From Kitasatospora purpeofusca (GTDB lineage Bacteria; Actinomycetota; Actinomycetes; Streptomycetales; Streptomycetaceae): a stretch of DNA of 64,000 nt. The DNA is taken from positions 186,001-250,000 of the forward strand of contig NZ_JODS01000002.1 of assembly GCF_000718025.1 (NCBI RefSeq), given 5' to 3'. The notes beneath the pieces are model-generated. The model did no database searches, was not told where the DNA came from, and saw nothing but the letters and a program-made list of their open reading frames with translations. Made by a program: the position numbers and the translations under genes. This document shows, in pieces, positions 44,562 to 52,498 of this stretch (its first letter is position 1; each line of letters opens with the position of its first letter).

Positions 44562-46001
44562 ATGACCGACCGTTCGCTCCCCGCCCCGGCCTCCACACCG
44601 GCCCCCGCCCCGGCCCCCGCCGCTGCCGACCCGCTTCCGTCCGGCGTCGACGGGCCCACCGCCGACGCCTGGACCGCGCTCGGCGGACCGGCCGCGCTGC
44701 TGGACCGGGTCTCCTTCCACGGACCGGACGCGGTGCTGCCCTCCCGGCTGCCCGTGCGGCGGCTGGCCCGGGCCACCGTCGCCGCCTGCTCGCTGGCCGC
44801 CGCCGAACTCGCCGCGCAGCGCTCCGGCGGCCCGGTGCCCGAGGTCCGGATCGACCAGGGCGCGGTCGCCACGGCCTTCGTCAGCGAACGCCACCTGCGG
44901 ATCGACGGCCGCGCCCCGGTCAGCTTCGCGCCGCTGTCGGGCTTCTGGCAGACCGCCGACGGCTGGCTGCGCACCCACGCCAACTACCCCCACCACCGGG
45001 ACCGGCTGCTCACCGCCCTCGGCCTGCCCGCCGACACCGGGCCCGAACGGCTCGCCGCCGCACTGCGAGAGCAGCCGGCCGCCGCCGTTCAGGAGCGCGC
45101 GTACACGGCGGGGGCGCTCGCCGTCGCGGTCGCCCCGCCCCGGGAGCTGGTCCTGCCGCTGGTCGAGCGCCGGACCGTCGACGCGGCCGCGCCCCGCCCG
45201 CTGGCCCCCGCCGAGCTGCCCGCCGCCGGGATCCGCGTCCTCGACCTCACCCGGGTGATCGCCGGACCGGTCGCCACCCGCACCCTCGCCCTGCTCGGCG
45301 CCGACGTGCTGCGGGTCGACCCGCCGCGGATGCCCGAGGCCGAGGACGCCCACGCCGACACCGGCTTCGGCAAGCGCTCCACCCGCCTCGACCTCGCCGT
45401 TCCGACCGACCGGGCCGTCTTCGAGGAGCTGCTCGCCACCGCCGACGTCCTCGTCAGCGCCTACCGCCCCGGCGCCCTGGACGCGTACGGCCTGGCCGCC
45501 GACGAACTGCTCGCCCGCCGGCCGGGCCTGGTGGCCGTCGAGCTGAACGCCTGGGGCTGGACCGGCCCGTGGGCCGGGCGCCGCGGCTTCGACAGCCTGG
45601 TCCAGGCGGGCTGCGGCATCGCCGCCGTCGAGGCCGGAGCCGACGGCCGCCCCGGTGTACTGCCCGCCCAGGCCCTCGACCACGGCACCGGCTACCTGAT
45701 CGCCGCCGGAGTCCTGCGCGCCCTCACCGAGCAGCGCACCGGCCGCCCGGGGAGCCGCCATCTGCGCTACTCCCTGGCCGGCACCGCCTCCTGGCTGCTG
45801 CAGGGCATCGCCCCCACCGCCGACCCGCACGTCCTGCCGAACGACGAGCCCTACGACCCCGCCCGGTGGATCACCGACACCGACGGGTCGGAGTACGGCC
45901 GGCTCCGCCACGCCCGCCCGCCCCTCGGTTACGCGGGCACCCCCACCGACTGGTCCCGCCCGCCGGGCCGCTGGGGCACGGACGCCCCGGTCTGGCGCTG
46001 A
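44562..46001 (+). CDS. CaiB/BaiF (class III) CoA-transferase family protein
   Basis: 479-residue cytoplasmic enzyme. The C-terminal half has the family landmarks: GIRVLDLTRVIAGPVATRTL, ADVLRVDPP, LDLAVPTDRAVFEELLATAD, VLVSAYRPGALDAYGL, and RRGFDSLVQAGCGIA with the catalytic-position Asp in GFD. The first 215 residues look like a second, partial CoA-transferase fold (PVSFAPLSGFWQTADGWLRT, HANYPHHRDRLLTALGLP), as in fused members. These enzymes move CoA between carboxylic acids. It lies 95 nt after the P450. The ribosome binding site before ATG 44562 is weak, so the exact start is uncertain. Confidence 0.87.
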   Translation: MTDRSLPAPASTPAPAPAPAAADPLPSGVDGPTADAWTALGGPAALLDRVSFHGPDAVLPSRLPVRRLARATVAACSLAAAELAAQRSGGPVPEVRIDQGAVATAFVSERHLRIDGRAPVSFAPLSGFWQTADGWLRTHANYPHHRDRLLTALGLPADTGPERLAAALREQPAAAVQERAYTAGALAVAVAPPRELVLPLVERRTVDAAAPRPLAPAELPAAGIRVLDLTRVIAGPVATRTLALLGADVLRVDPPRMPEAEDAHADTGFGKRSTRLDLAVPTDRAVFEELLATADVLVSAYRPGALDAYGLAADELLARRPGLVAVELNAWGWTGPWAGRRGFDSLVQAGCGIAAVEAGADGRPGVLPAQALDHGTGYLIAAGVLRALTEQRTGRPGSRHLRYSLAGTASWLLQGIAPTADPHVLPNDEPYDPARWITDTDGSEYGRLRHARPPLGYAGTPTDWSRPPGRWGTDAPVWR

Positions 46002-46006
46002 CCGCC

Positions 46007-46038
46007 GTCCGGTTGTCCGGCTGTCCGGTTGTCCGGCC
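46007..46038 (+). repeat. 8-bp tandem repeat GTCCGGTT, four near-perfect copies
   Basis: Four 8-base units differing only in the last two bases, in the 39-nt gap between convergent genes. Probably replication slippage. Confidence 0.8.
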
Positions 46039-46040
46039 GG

Positions 46041-46640
46041 TCAGACGCCGGACGGGATCTGCTTCGCCGAGCTGCGCACCTGGAGGGCCGTGACGATCTC
46101 GACCAGACCGAGGAACAGCAGCCAGCACCCGGCCAGGACGGTCAGTGCCTTGATCGAGCCGACCGGCCAGACCATCAGCAGCACACCGGCCAGCGTGTTC
46201 GCGGCGCCTGCGAAGGCCTGCCAGCCGCGGGCCGGCATCGTCTCGTCCGAGATCGCGGCGACCAGCTGCGTGATGCCGCGGAACAGCCAGCCGATGCCGA
46301 TCCAGATCGCCAGCAGCAGCAGCGACTGCACCGCGCTGCGGAAGCACAGCAGACCGAGCAGCACGCAGATGGCCCCGCTGATGAACGCCAGCACCCGCAT
46401 CGCGGTGCTGGCGTGGGTGCCGAACGCGGCGACCAGCTGGACGATGCCGATGACCAGCAGATAGAGGCCGAACAGCACACCGACCACCATCAGCGTCTGC
46501 TTGGGCCAGACGAACACGACGATCCCGAGCGCGAGCGAGACCAGCCCGGCGAGCAGCAGCACCTGCCAGGCGGCCTTGGCGAGCATCCCTAGCGGACCCC
46601 GGACCGGGGAACCGTCGGGAGTGATGATCGGGGAGACCAC
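46041..46640 (-). CDS. HdeD/DUF308-family membrane protein
   Basis: 199-residue membrane protein with six hydrophobic segments arranged as repeated pairs (LLLAGLVSLALGIVVFVWP, MVVGVLFGLYLLVIGIVQLV, VLAFISGAICVLLGLLCF, LLLLAIWIGIGWLFRGITQL, ANTLAGVLLMVWPVGSIKAL, VLAGCWLLFLGLVEIVTAL), the pattern of HdeD/DUF308 proteins, some of which contribute to acid resistance. GGAGG precedes the GTG at 46640. It shares a 164-nt divergent promoter region with the TrkA-domain gene. Confidence 0.87.
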   Translation of the reverse strand: MVSPIITPDGSPVRGPLGMLAKAAWQVLLLAGLVSLALGIVVFVWPKQTLMVVGVLFGLYLLVIGIVQLVAAFGTHASTAMRVLAFISGAICVLLGLLCFRSAVQSLLLLAIWIGIGWLFRGITQLVAAISDETMPARGWQAFAGAANTLAGVLLMVWPVGSIKALTVLAGCWLLFLGLVEIVTALQVRSSAKQIPSGV

Positions 46641-46790
46641 GGGGCATCCTCCTGGAGTGCGGGCGGCGGACGGCGTTCCCCACGATCACTGCCCACGGCG
46701 CGACCTGCCCGCCGGGTGCGTCCGTTCGGGGGACCGGGCGGATTTCCCCCGGGGTTTCCCGAACGTCACCTCACCCTCACTAACCGTCGA

Positions 46791-46796
46791 TAAGAT
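46791..46796 (+). promoter_or_regulatory. -10 hexamer for a leaderless transcript of the TrkA-domain gene
   Basis: TAAGAT fits a -10 element and lies 8 bases before the ATG at 46805, which has no Shine-Dalgarno. Transcription would begin at or next to the ATG. No clear -35 is visible. Confidence 0.5.
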
Positions 46797-46804
46797 CCGT
46801 CGAT

Positions 46805-48637
46805 ATGACTTCTGAAGGGTGGGGGACCCCTCCGGTCGAGCCGATCGGTCAGCACTACATCGTCTGCGGCGGCAACGCGCTCGCCCACCGCCTGGTCCTC
46901 GAACTCGTCGAGCACTACGAAGTACCGGTCGTCGTCCTCGTCCCGGACCGCACCCGCGACCACGCACCCCGGATCGAGCAGCTGGACGGCGTCGCCGCCG
47001 TCGTCGAGTACACCAGCGTCACCGAGGAGGCGCTGCGCGCCGTCCGGGTCGAGACCGCGCGCGGCATCGCCCTCGTCGACGGCAGCGACCAGGAGAACAT
47101 CCACGCCGCGCTGTCCGCCCAGGGGCACAACCCCGGGATCCGCATCGTGCTGCGGATGTTCAACCAGCGGCTCGGCTCCAACATCGAGCGGCTGCTGAGG
47201 AACGGCACCGCGCTCTCCGGCTCCGCCACCGCCGCCCCGGCCTTCGCCGACGCCGCCCTGACCCGGCCCAACTCCGTCCAGGTCGGCGACCGCTTCCTGC
47301 ACATCGCCTACGACGACGACATAGCCGCCGACCGGATCTGCGTGGTCGCCGACCGCATCGACCGCCAGGACCTCGGCCGGATCCGCCTGCTGCCCGACCA
47401 GGAGGGCGACTCCGCCTCCTTCGTCCGCCTGGCCGGCGAATTCGGCGACGGCGGCCCGATCCGCTCCGCGACCGAGGCCCGCCGCGCCACCGAAGCCGCC
47501 CCCGCCTCCGCCCCCGACGAACCGTCCTCCGCCACCGGGGGTGTCGCGGCGCTCCAGACCCTGCCCAGCGAACCCGCCGTCCGGATCCCCTGGTGGCGGC
47601 GGCTGCGCTGGCGGCTGCTCGACACCCTGCGCTTCTTCACCAGCGCCCGCCTCCGGGTGGTGCTGATCACCGCCCTGGCCGCCGTGCTGTTCGCCTTCGG
47701 CCTGCTCTGGTACCTCAACGGGGACTTCGCCTGGTCCCTCTACGCCTCCCTGCTCGACCTCGCCGGCGCCGCCCAGCCGGACCAGCCCGGCACGGGCGAC
47801 GGCAGCGGCACCGGCGGCACCTGGCAGCGGATCGCCCAGGTGGTGATCACCTTCTGCGGCATCACCTTCGCGCCGGTCGCCACCGCGATCATGGTCGAGG
47901 TGCTCGCCTCGGGCCGCCGCGGCCAGCACCGCAGCCCCGGCGCGGGCACCCGCGACCACGTCGTCGTGGTCGGCCTCGGCAACGTCGGCACCCGCGTGGT
48001 CGCCCAGCTCCACGGACTGGGCGTCCCGGTGGTCGGCCTGGAGAGCGACCCCCAGGCCCGCGGCATCTCCGCCGTCCGCGCCCTCGGCGTCCCCGTCGTC
48101 GTCGACGACGGCCCCCTCGCCGAGCAGTTGCGCCGCGCCCGCCTCAAGCACAGCCGCGCCGTGGTCGCCGTCAGCGGTGACGACGCCACCAACCTGGAGG
48201 CGGCCCTGGAGGCACGCGCCGTCCGCCCCGACGTCCGGGTGGTGCTGCGCCTCTTCGACGACTCCTTCGCTAGCCACGTCTACGCCACCCTGGACAACGT
48301 CGTCTCGCGCTCCACCTCGTACCTTGCGGCCCCCGCCTTCGCCGCCGCCCTGATGGGCCGCGAGGTGCTGGGCACCCTCTCGGTCTTCCGCCACGTCCTG
48401 CTGATCGCCGAACTCCCCGCCGAACTCGGCACCGGCCTGATCGGCCTCAACCGCCACGACCTGGAGGACACCGGCGGAGTGAGGGTCCTGGCGGTTCGTT
48501 TGGCCCGCAGCCCCCGCCTCTACCACTGGAACTACGCGGACCGCACCCGGACGCTGGAACCGGGCGACAGCGTTGTGGTGGCTGCTACGCGGAGTGGCCT
48601 TGCCCGCCTCAACACGACGCTGACGGAGAACGCCTGA
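46805..48637 (+). CDS. Channel-like membrane protein with two TrkA-N (RCK) domains
   Basis: 610-residue protein. It has an N-terminal NAD-binding TrkA-N domain (HYIVCGGNALAHRLVLELVE), then TM1 (VVLITALAAVLFAFGLLWYL), a loop in the pore position, TM2 (ITFCGITFAPVATAIMVEVL), and a second TrkA-N domain (DHVVVVGLGNVGTRVVAQLH). This is the layout of a two-TM potassium channel, but the loop (NGDFAWSLYASLLDLAGAAQ) lacks the TVGYG filter and is Gly/Asp/Gln-rich. It may therefore be a non-selective channel or a sensor. The order of domains, RCK before and after the pore, is unusual but known in actinobacteria. Likely a leaderless transcript. Confidence 0.85.
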   Translation: MTSEGWGTPPVEPIGQHYIVCGGNALAHRLVLELVEHYEVPVVVLVPDRTRDHAPRIEQLDGVAAVVEYTSVTEEALRAVRVETARGIALVDGSDQENIHAALSAQGHNPGIRIVLRMFNQRLGSNIERLLRNGTALSGSATAAPAFADAALTRPNSVQVGDRFLHIAYDDDIAADRICVVADRIDRQDLGRIRLLPDQEGDSASFVRLAGEFGDGGPIRSATEARRATEAAPASAPDEPSSATGGVAALQTLPSEPAVRIPWWRRLRWRLLDTLRFFTSARLRVVLITALAAVLFAFGLLWYLNGDFAWSLYASLLDLAGAAQPDQPGTGDGSGTGGTWQRIAQVVITFCGITFAPVATAIMVEVLASGRRGQHRSPGAGTRDHVVVVGLGNVGTRVVAQLHGLGVPVVGLESDPQARGISAVRALGVPVVVDDGPLAEQLRRARLKHSRAVVAVSGDDATNLEAALEARAVRPDVRVVLRLFDDSFASHVYATLDNVVSRSTSYLAAPAFAAALMGREVLGTLSVFRHVLLIAELPAELGTGLIGLNRHDLEDTGGVRVLAVRLARSPRLYHWNYADRTRTLEPGDSVVVAATRSGLARLNTTLTENA

Positions 48638-48675
48638 GGGCCGCAGGAAGTCGGCCACGCCGACTTCCTATGGCC
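48635..48675. terminator. Bidirectional terminator
   Basis: Perfect 11-bp stem (48645-48655 with 48659-48669) with a 3-nt loop and an outer TGAGG/CCTCA pairing. It lies between the convergent TrkA-domain and NUDIX genes. Confidence 0.8.
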
Positions 48676-48685
48676 TCAAGGACCA

Positions 48686-49174
48686 CTACCTTCCCAGCAG
48701 GCGCCGGCCGTCGTGCACGCGGACGGCCGGCGCCAGGTCGCTTCGGAGCGCGTCCAGGACGCGCACGGCATACACCTCGGCCATCCGCTCGGATGCCTCC
48801 TCCGATGTGAGCCATGCGACGGCAGTCGACTCGGCGGAGAGCTGCTCGCTCCCGCTCTCCGGGACACAGCGGAAGACCAGGGCGACGACTCCGCGGCTCA
48901 TGTTCTTGTAGACACCGGTAAGCCGTTCGACGCCGACCTTGATCCCGGTCTCCTCGAACACCTCGCGCCGCACACCGTCCTCGAAGCCTTCCGCCACCTC
49001 AAGGACTCCACCCGGCGGCTCCCAAGTCCCGTTGTCCGCCCGCCGGATCGCCAGCACCCGCCCGTCCTCCCGCACCACCACCCCGGCGACGGACACCGAG
49101 TGCAGTGGCGACGGCACCGCGACGTCCGCCTCACCTGCCACGGAGACGGACTGCTGCGCATGGCTGTCGTTCAT
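48686..49174 (-). CDS. NUDIX hydrolase
   Basis: 162-residue enzyme with the complete NUDIX box G-x5-E-x7-R-E-x2-E-E-x-G (GGVLEVAEGFEDGVRREVFE then ETGIKV). Such enzymes hydrolyse nucleoside diphosphates linked to another group; the substrate cannot be told. The first 25 residues are a polar Ser/Val/Ala stretch before the fold begins at HSVSVAGVVVREDGRVLAIR. It lies 194 nt downstream of the HD nucleotidase gene on the same strand and may belong to the same regulator-led unit. Confidence 0.92.
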   Translation of the reverse strand: MNDSHAQQSVSVAGEADVAVPSPLHSVSVAGVVVREDGRVLAIRRADNGTWEPPGGVLEVAEGFEDGVRREVFEETGIKVGVERLTGVYKNMSRGVVALVFRCVPESGSEQLSAESTAVAWLTSEEASERMAEVYAVRVLDALRSDLAPAVRVHDGRRLLGR

Positions 49175-49368
49175 TGTCCCGGCCGCCCTTCCGAAAAGGG
49201 CGGCCGGGAAACGATCAAGCTGCGGTCTGGGGCTCGCACTGCTCCCGTACCTCCGAGCGTTCCAACTCGCCGATCACCTCGCCGGATCCGGTCTACTCGC
49301 CAGATCAGTTTGTTGTCGCCGAGGAGCCGAACCGTCACGGTCGCGTGATCCTCGACTTGAGAGGCGAA

Positions 49369-49950
49369 TCAGCTGGGCTTCTCCCCGAGGGCGTGGCGGA
49401 GCCAGTCGAGGGAGTCGGCTGTCAGAACGGCGTCGGCGAGATCCTTGGCGGTCTTCGTGGTCAGTCGCCCGTAGCTGTTGTCGATCCAGCGTTGGGCGTT
49501 CGCGTAGCCCTGGGCCAGGTACTCGACGCCCTGGATCAGGCACTCCAGCTTGTCGGCATCCCGGGCGCAGATCGCCTCGGGCGACTCCTTGCCCTCGTAC
49601 TCGGCGATGAGGTCCCGCACCGTAGATGCGAGGGCTTCGGGCATGCCGACGATTTGGTCGGCCGTGACCGCCTTCGGGTCGGCGCTGGTCGCGTACTTCT
49701 TCCCGACGTAGTTGACGTCGCCGGTCCTCGTCTCGGCGACGTCGTGCCAGGTGGCGAGGAAGGCCGCCCGTGCGGGATCCGCCCCTTCGAGCCTCGCGAT
49801 GATCGACGCGAGCAGCGAGGTCCGCCACGAGTGTTCGGCGACCGACTCGGGGTCGCGGACGCCGGCCATCCACCAGCCGGTGCGCTTGGTGTGCTTGAGC
49901 GTCCCGGCCTCGAACAGGAACCGCGCCACCGAGGACAGATCATCGGACAC
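49369..49950 (-). CDS. HD-domain 5'-nucleotidase-like protein (YfbR/HDDC2 type)
   Basis: 193-residue metal-dependent phosphohydrolase. HD motif residues are in SVAEHSWRTSLLASIIA, ATWHDVAETRTGD and ARDADKLECLIQGVEYLAQG, matching YfbR/HDDC2 deoxynucleotidases that dephosphorylate nucleoside monophosphates. The GTG at 49950 is used, with AGGAG 9 bases ahead and only 13 nt after the XRE regulator stop, so they form an operon. Upstream in-frame codons overlap the regulator gene and are not protein-like. Confidence 0.87.
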   Translation of the reverse strand: MSDDLSSVARFLFEAGTLKHTKRTGWWMAGVRDPESVAEHSWRTSLLASIIARLEGADPARAAFLATWHDVAETRTGDVNYVGKKYATSADPKAVTADQIVGMPEALASTVRDLIAEYEGKESPEAICARDADKLECLIQGVEYLAQGYANAQRWIDNSYGRLTTKTAKDLADAVLTADSLDWLRHALGEKPS

Positions 49951-49963
49951 CCTCGGACTCCTC

Positions 49964-51085
49964 TCACGCCTCGGCGAGGCGAATCGCGTAGCGAATGCTT
50001 TCGAGTTCACGTCGCCCGCGCGTCGAGATCCCAGCGCTATCCAACATCATGGGGAGCCTGTCGCGCAGGACACTTGTCGTTACTCCCGGGCGCAGGAGAT
50101 TCGGCCGTACCTGGAGCAGGGACCACACGGAGTGGATGTTCAGGTCAACGTATCCGTGGTCGATGGAGAGGCCGTCGGCCAAGTGTGCGAGCAGCTTGTG
50201 TCCGGACCACTGCGGCGGCGTCGAGTCCGCGATGAACGCGTCGGAGTGTTCAAGCGGAAGCTCTCCGATCCAATATGCCCAGTAGTTGAGGTTCGCGGCT
50301 GCACCGGCTTCATCGGCGAGGGCGGTGTCGATGAAGTGGGCGAGATGCTCTTGATCGCCATGGCGAGCAGAGACCATCGCGACCGAACGTAGGTTGAGCC
50401 AGTTGCTCAGCCAGTCGGTCGGCCTTTCCAACCGCTGCTGATGGGCGAGCCACGAACCCGTGTCTTCCTGGTCGTCGAGGCCCGCAAGATAGAGCGCTTG
50501 TCGGCGTAGTAGGAACTGCTCTCCGCCACGCGCTTCCTCCGCCGTACGCCGCATGTTGGCGAAGAAGCCGCCGCGTTCGGAGTGGGAGAGTTCCGGCCCA
50601 CCAGGTGCGGGTCCCCGGCGCGGCCGGACAGGTTCCGGAAGTTCGCGAATGCGGCGGGGAGGCTGGCCACTGAGTGGCCACGCCAAGATCTCGATGAGAT
50701 CGCGCTGCATCACCATCGACCCGAGTGCACTAGCAGTTACCGACATCTCGCTCCCAAGTGAACCGGCGAGGAGCACGTCGGCCTCAAGTGCACGCTCAAA
50801 GGTGTGTAGGAGCGAGGGGGTGGCGCCGAGTTGCACGAGACGATGACGGGTCGCGAGCATCTGGCCCACCGGGACGGCGGTGAGTGGCCGCCGACCGCTC
50901 TCCCATCCCGCGATCGTGTCCGCTGAGACTTGAAGTCGTTCCGCGAATCCCTCCTGCGTACAGCCCTGTTGCTCCCGGATCAGCCGGAGAACGTATCCGG
51001 AGACGACGCCCGATCGAGGGCGACATGAGTTTCCCCGACCCGCAGTCAGGGATTGGATCGGCTTGGATCTCACTGGAGCCCCCAC
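49964..51085 (-). CDS. XRE-family helix-turn-helix regulator with large C-terminal domain
   Basis: 373-residue regulator. The HTH spans about residues 27-75 (SGYVLRLIREQQGCTQEGFA, ERLQVSADTIAGWESGRRPL), followed by a 290-residue helical domain (GGFFANMRRTAEEARGGEQF, TDWLSNWLNLRSVAMVSARH, NLNYWAYWIGELPLEHSDAF). Streptomycetes have many such regulators paired with small ATP-binding proteins, and one (51263) lies divergently here. No ribosome binding site precedes GTG 51085; GTG 51072 is an alternative start. It is co-transcribed with the HD nucleotidase and perhaps NUDIX. Ligand unknown. Confidence 0.85.
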   Translation of the reverse strand: MGAPVRSKPIQSLTAGRGNSCRPRSGVVSGYVLRLIREQQGCTQEGFAERLQVSADTIAGWESGRRPLTAVPVGQMLATRHRLVQLGATPSLLHTFERALEADVLLAGSLGSEMSVTASALGSMVMQRDLIEILAWPLSGQPPRRIRELPEPVRPRRGPAPGGPELSHSERGGFFANMRRTAEEARGGEQFLLRRQALYLAGLDDQEDTGSWLAHQQRLERPTDWLSNWLNLRSVAMVSARHGDQEHLAHFIDTALADEAGAAANLNYWAYWIGELPLEHSDAFIADSTPPQWSGHKLLAHLADGLSIDHGYVDLNIHSVWSLLQVRPNLLRPGVTTSVLRDRLPMMLDSAGISTRGRRELESIRYAIRLAEA

Positions 51086-51223
51086 CTTCGGGAGTTCGCG
51101 CCGGTGTAACTCGTACTCACGGTCACTGCACGTGCTGATCTCGAACTTCTACTGTCGTAGTCGTCCAGGTCGAGGCTATCCGGAGGGTCCTCCGCCGTGC
51201 CTCATGCTTCCCCGAACGGGTGA

Positions 51224-51241
51224 CGAAAGAGATCTCGTTCG
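51224..51241. promoter_or_regulatory. 18-bp near-perfect palindrome, candidate operator
   Basis: CGAAAGAGATCTCGTTCG is palindromic except for one base pair and lies 22 bases before the start of the ATP-binding protein gene, in the region shared with the divergent XRE regulator gene. Confidence 0.45.
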
Positions 51242-51262
51242 TTCCACCCGGAGGTGGCTGTG

Positions 51263-51892
51263 ATGGGACCGAATCCCACTCATCGTGTAAGCGCGGCGGC
51301 ACATGAGCACTTGGCCGGTGTCAGTGCTGCCCGGTCCGTGCGTGCCGCCGCGTCGGTCCAAGCAGGCCGAGAGCGGATGGTGGCAGCGACCGCCGAAGCG
51401 GGGTTGCGTCAGTGCCCTTGGGTCCCGGTCGGTGCGCGGCGGGCCAGATGGGTGATCGACCAAGAGGTGGGCGAGGTACCAGTGCTCCGCGCCAACGCCC
51501 TCAGCGTCCTCCAGTCATGGGGAGTCGCCAGGGACGGCGATCAGGCGTTCGCGGCAATCCTGATCCTCACAGAGTTGGTGACCAATGCAGGCCGCCACGG
51601 CCATCCCGATCTTGGGTTGATCGATGTCGATATGTGGATCGACGGCGAGCGGATCACCGTCGTGGTCACCGATGGGGGCGCTGGGGCGCTGCGGCCGCGA
51701 AGGGCCAGCTCCGACGACGAGTCAGGGCGAGGCCTCGAGTTGGTCAGTGCCTACGCGGAGGCGACCGGCTGCGAGTCCTGGTTCGGCGGCAAAAAGGTGT
51801 GGGCCGTGATCTGCTCGCGCCCAGCTCCCGGCGAGAAGGTTCAATTCCTCGTCGCTCCGGAGGGAGGCGAGGCTCGGAATCGTCTCCGTTGA
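51263..51892 (+). CDS. ATP-binding protein, anti-sigma-factor-kinase-like (HATPase_c_2)
   Basis: 209-residue soluble protein. The C-terminal half is a GHKL ATPase of the RsbW/SpoIIAB type: AAILILTELVTNAGRHGHPD (N-box), VVVTDGGAGALRP (G1) and SGRGLELVSAYAEATG (G2). Streptomyces genomes encode dozens, often next to an XRE regulator as here. The N-terminal 60 residues are Ala-rich. ATG 51263 is used because GGAGG lies 8 bases ahead; GTG codons at 51254 and 51260 are in frame. A small membrane-protein gene follows. Confidence 0.87.
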   Translation: MGPNPTHRVSAAAHEHLAGVSAARSVRAAASVQAGRERMVAATAEAGLRQCPWVPVGARRARWVIDQEVGEVPVLRANALSVLQSWGVARDGDQAFAAILILTELVTNAGRHGHPDLGLIDVDMWIDGERITVVVTDGGAGALRPRRASSDDESGRGLELVSAYAEATGCESWFGGKKVWAVICSRPAPGEKVQFLVAPEGGEARNRLR

Positions 51893-51938
51893 TCGATCAG
51901 GAGGTAGTGAGCATCCCGATTCCCCGCATCTCAGACAG

Positions 51939-52166
51939 ATGAGAGAGCCTGTGATCGAGAAGTCCGACGGCGGCTTGCCCGCACAGGCCGATGAGATCGC
52001 CTGTGAGAGCTCTTTGCCCGTCTCGCAGTCTTCGCTGAATGACGGTTCCGTGGACAACGAGCTGCTCCTCGATCCCGTCCGGACCTGGGCCGCTTGCGGG
52101 GTTTCGGTCGCAGCGGCTTTTTATGTCGTCGTCGCAGCGGTGGCGTTGATCAACTGTTCCCGCTGA
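51939..52166 (+). CDS. Small single-span membrane protein (75 aa), hypothetical
   Basis: The first half is acidic and polar (EPVIEKSDGGLPAQADEIAC), and the second half is a single hydrophobic helix (AACGVSVAAAFYVVVAAVAL) ending LINCSR. A strong terminator begins 3 bases after its stop, which supports it as a true last gene of the unit begun by the ATP-binding protein. The ATG has no ribosome binding site; GTG 51951, with GAGAG ahead, may be the actual start. No family recognised. Confidence 0.55.
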   Translation: MREPVIEKSDGGLPAQADEIACESSLPVSQSSLNDGSVDNELLLDPVRTWAACGVSVAAAFYVVVAAVALINCSR

Positions 52167-52168
52167 AC

Positions 52169-52203
52169 GCTGCCTGTGCCGCCGGATCGGCGGCACAGGC
52201 AGC
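52169..52203 (+). terminator. Terminator after the small membrane-protein gene
   Basis: Perfect 15-bp inverted repeat (52169-52183 with 52189-52203) with a 5-nt loop, separating the ATP-binding protein unit from the peptide-methyltransferase unit. Confidence 0.85.
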
Positions 52204-52245
52204 GAATCAAGACCGGCACTTCCGCAAGTCGAAAGGAGTTTCGCC

Positions 52246-52320
52246 ATGTTCACCACGGACCCGAAGCCGCCCCGGCCCAAGCCCGCGAACCCGCCCACAC
52301 CTCGGCCGCCGGACCGGTAG
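52246..52320 (+). CDS. 24-residue Pro/Lys/Arg-rich peptide, hypothetical
   Basis: A tiny reading frame, ATG to TAG, beginning MFTTDPKPP and ending PRPPDR, with nine prolines. It has an excellent ribosome binding site (AAAGGAG, 7-nt spacing). It sits 43 nt before a second small gene with a nearly identical translation-start context, and both precede a methyltransferase. I do not know its family. It may be a RiPP-like precursor, a leader peptide or a small regulatory peptide. There are no Cys, Ser or Asp-Gly targets apart from isolated Asp and Thr. Confidence 0.5.
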   Translation: MFTTDPKPPRPKPANPPTPRPPDR

Positions 52321-52363
52321 CCGTCACCCAATCCGCAACCGTCCCAACTCGCAAGGAGCACCC

Positions 52364-52498
52364 ATGGCCTGGGGAACCGACAAGGACAGCGACGGCAAGC
52401 ACGGGGGCAAGAAGGACCCCGGTACCGCCAAGCCGTCGCCCGACGGCTCGGGGCCGATGCCCGAGCCCAAGCACCGGAAGGACGACGACAAGAAGTGA
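52364..52498 (+). CDS. 44-residue Lys/Asp/Gly-rich peptide, hypothetical (possible methyltransferase substrate)
   Basis: It begins MAWGTDKDSDGKHGGKK and ends HRKDDDKK, with AAGGAG 5 bases before the ATG. It contains two Asp-Gly pairs (SDGK and PDGS), the classic sites for aspartimide and isoaspartate formation. Its stop overlaps the GTG of a PIMT-type methyltransferase by 4 nt, so peptide and enzyme are translated together. No membrane segment or Cys. The peptide-as-substrate idea is inference. Confidence 0.6.
   Translation: MAWGTDKDSDGKHGGKKDPGTAKPSPDGSGPMPEPKHRKDDDKK

Noticed and set aside
51897..52361. Minus-strand 154-aa frame opposite the small membrane protein and 24-aa peptide
   Set aside because: No start signal or domain; the plus strand has ribosome binding sites and a terminator in the right places.
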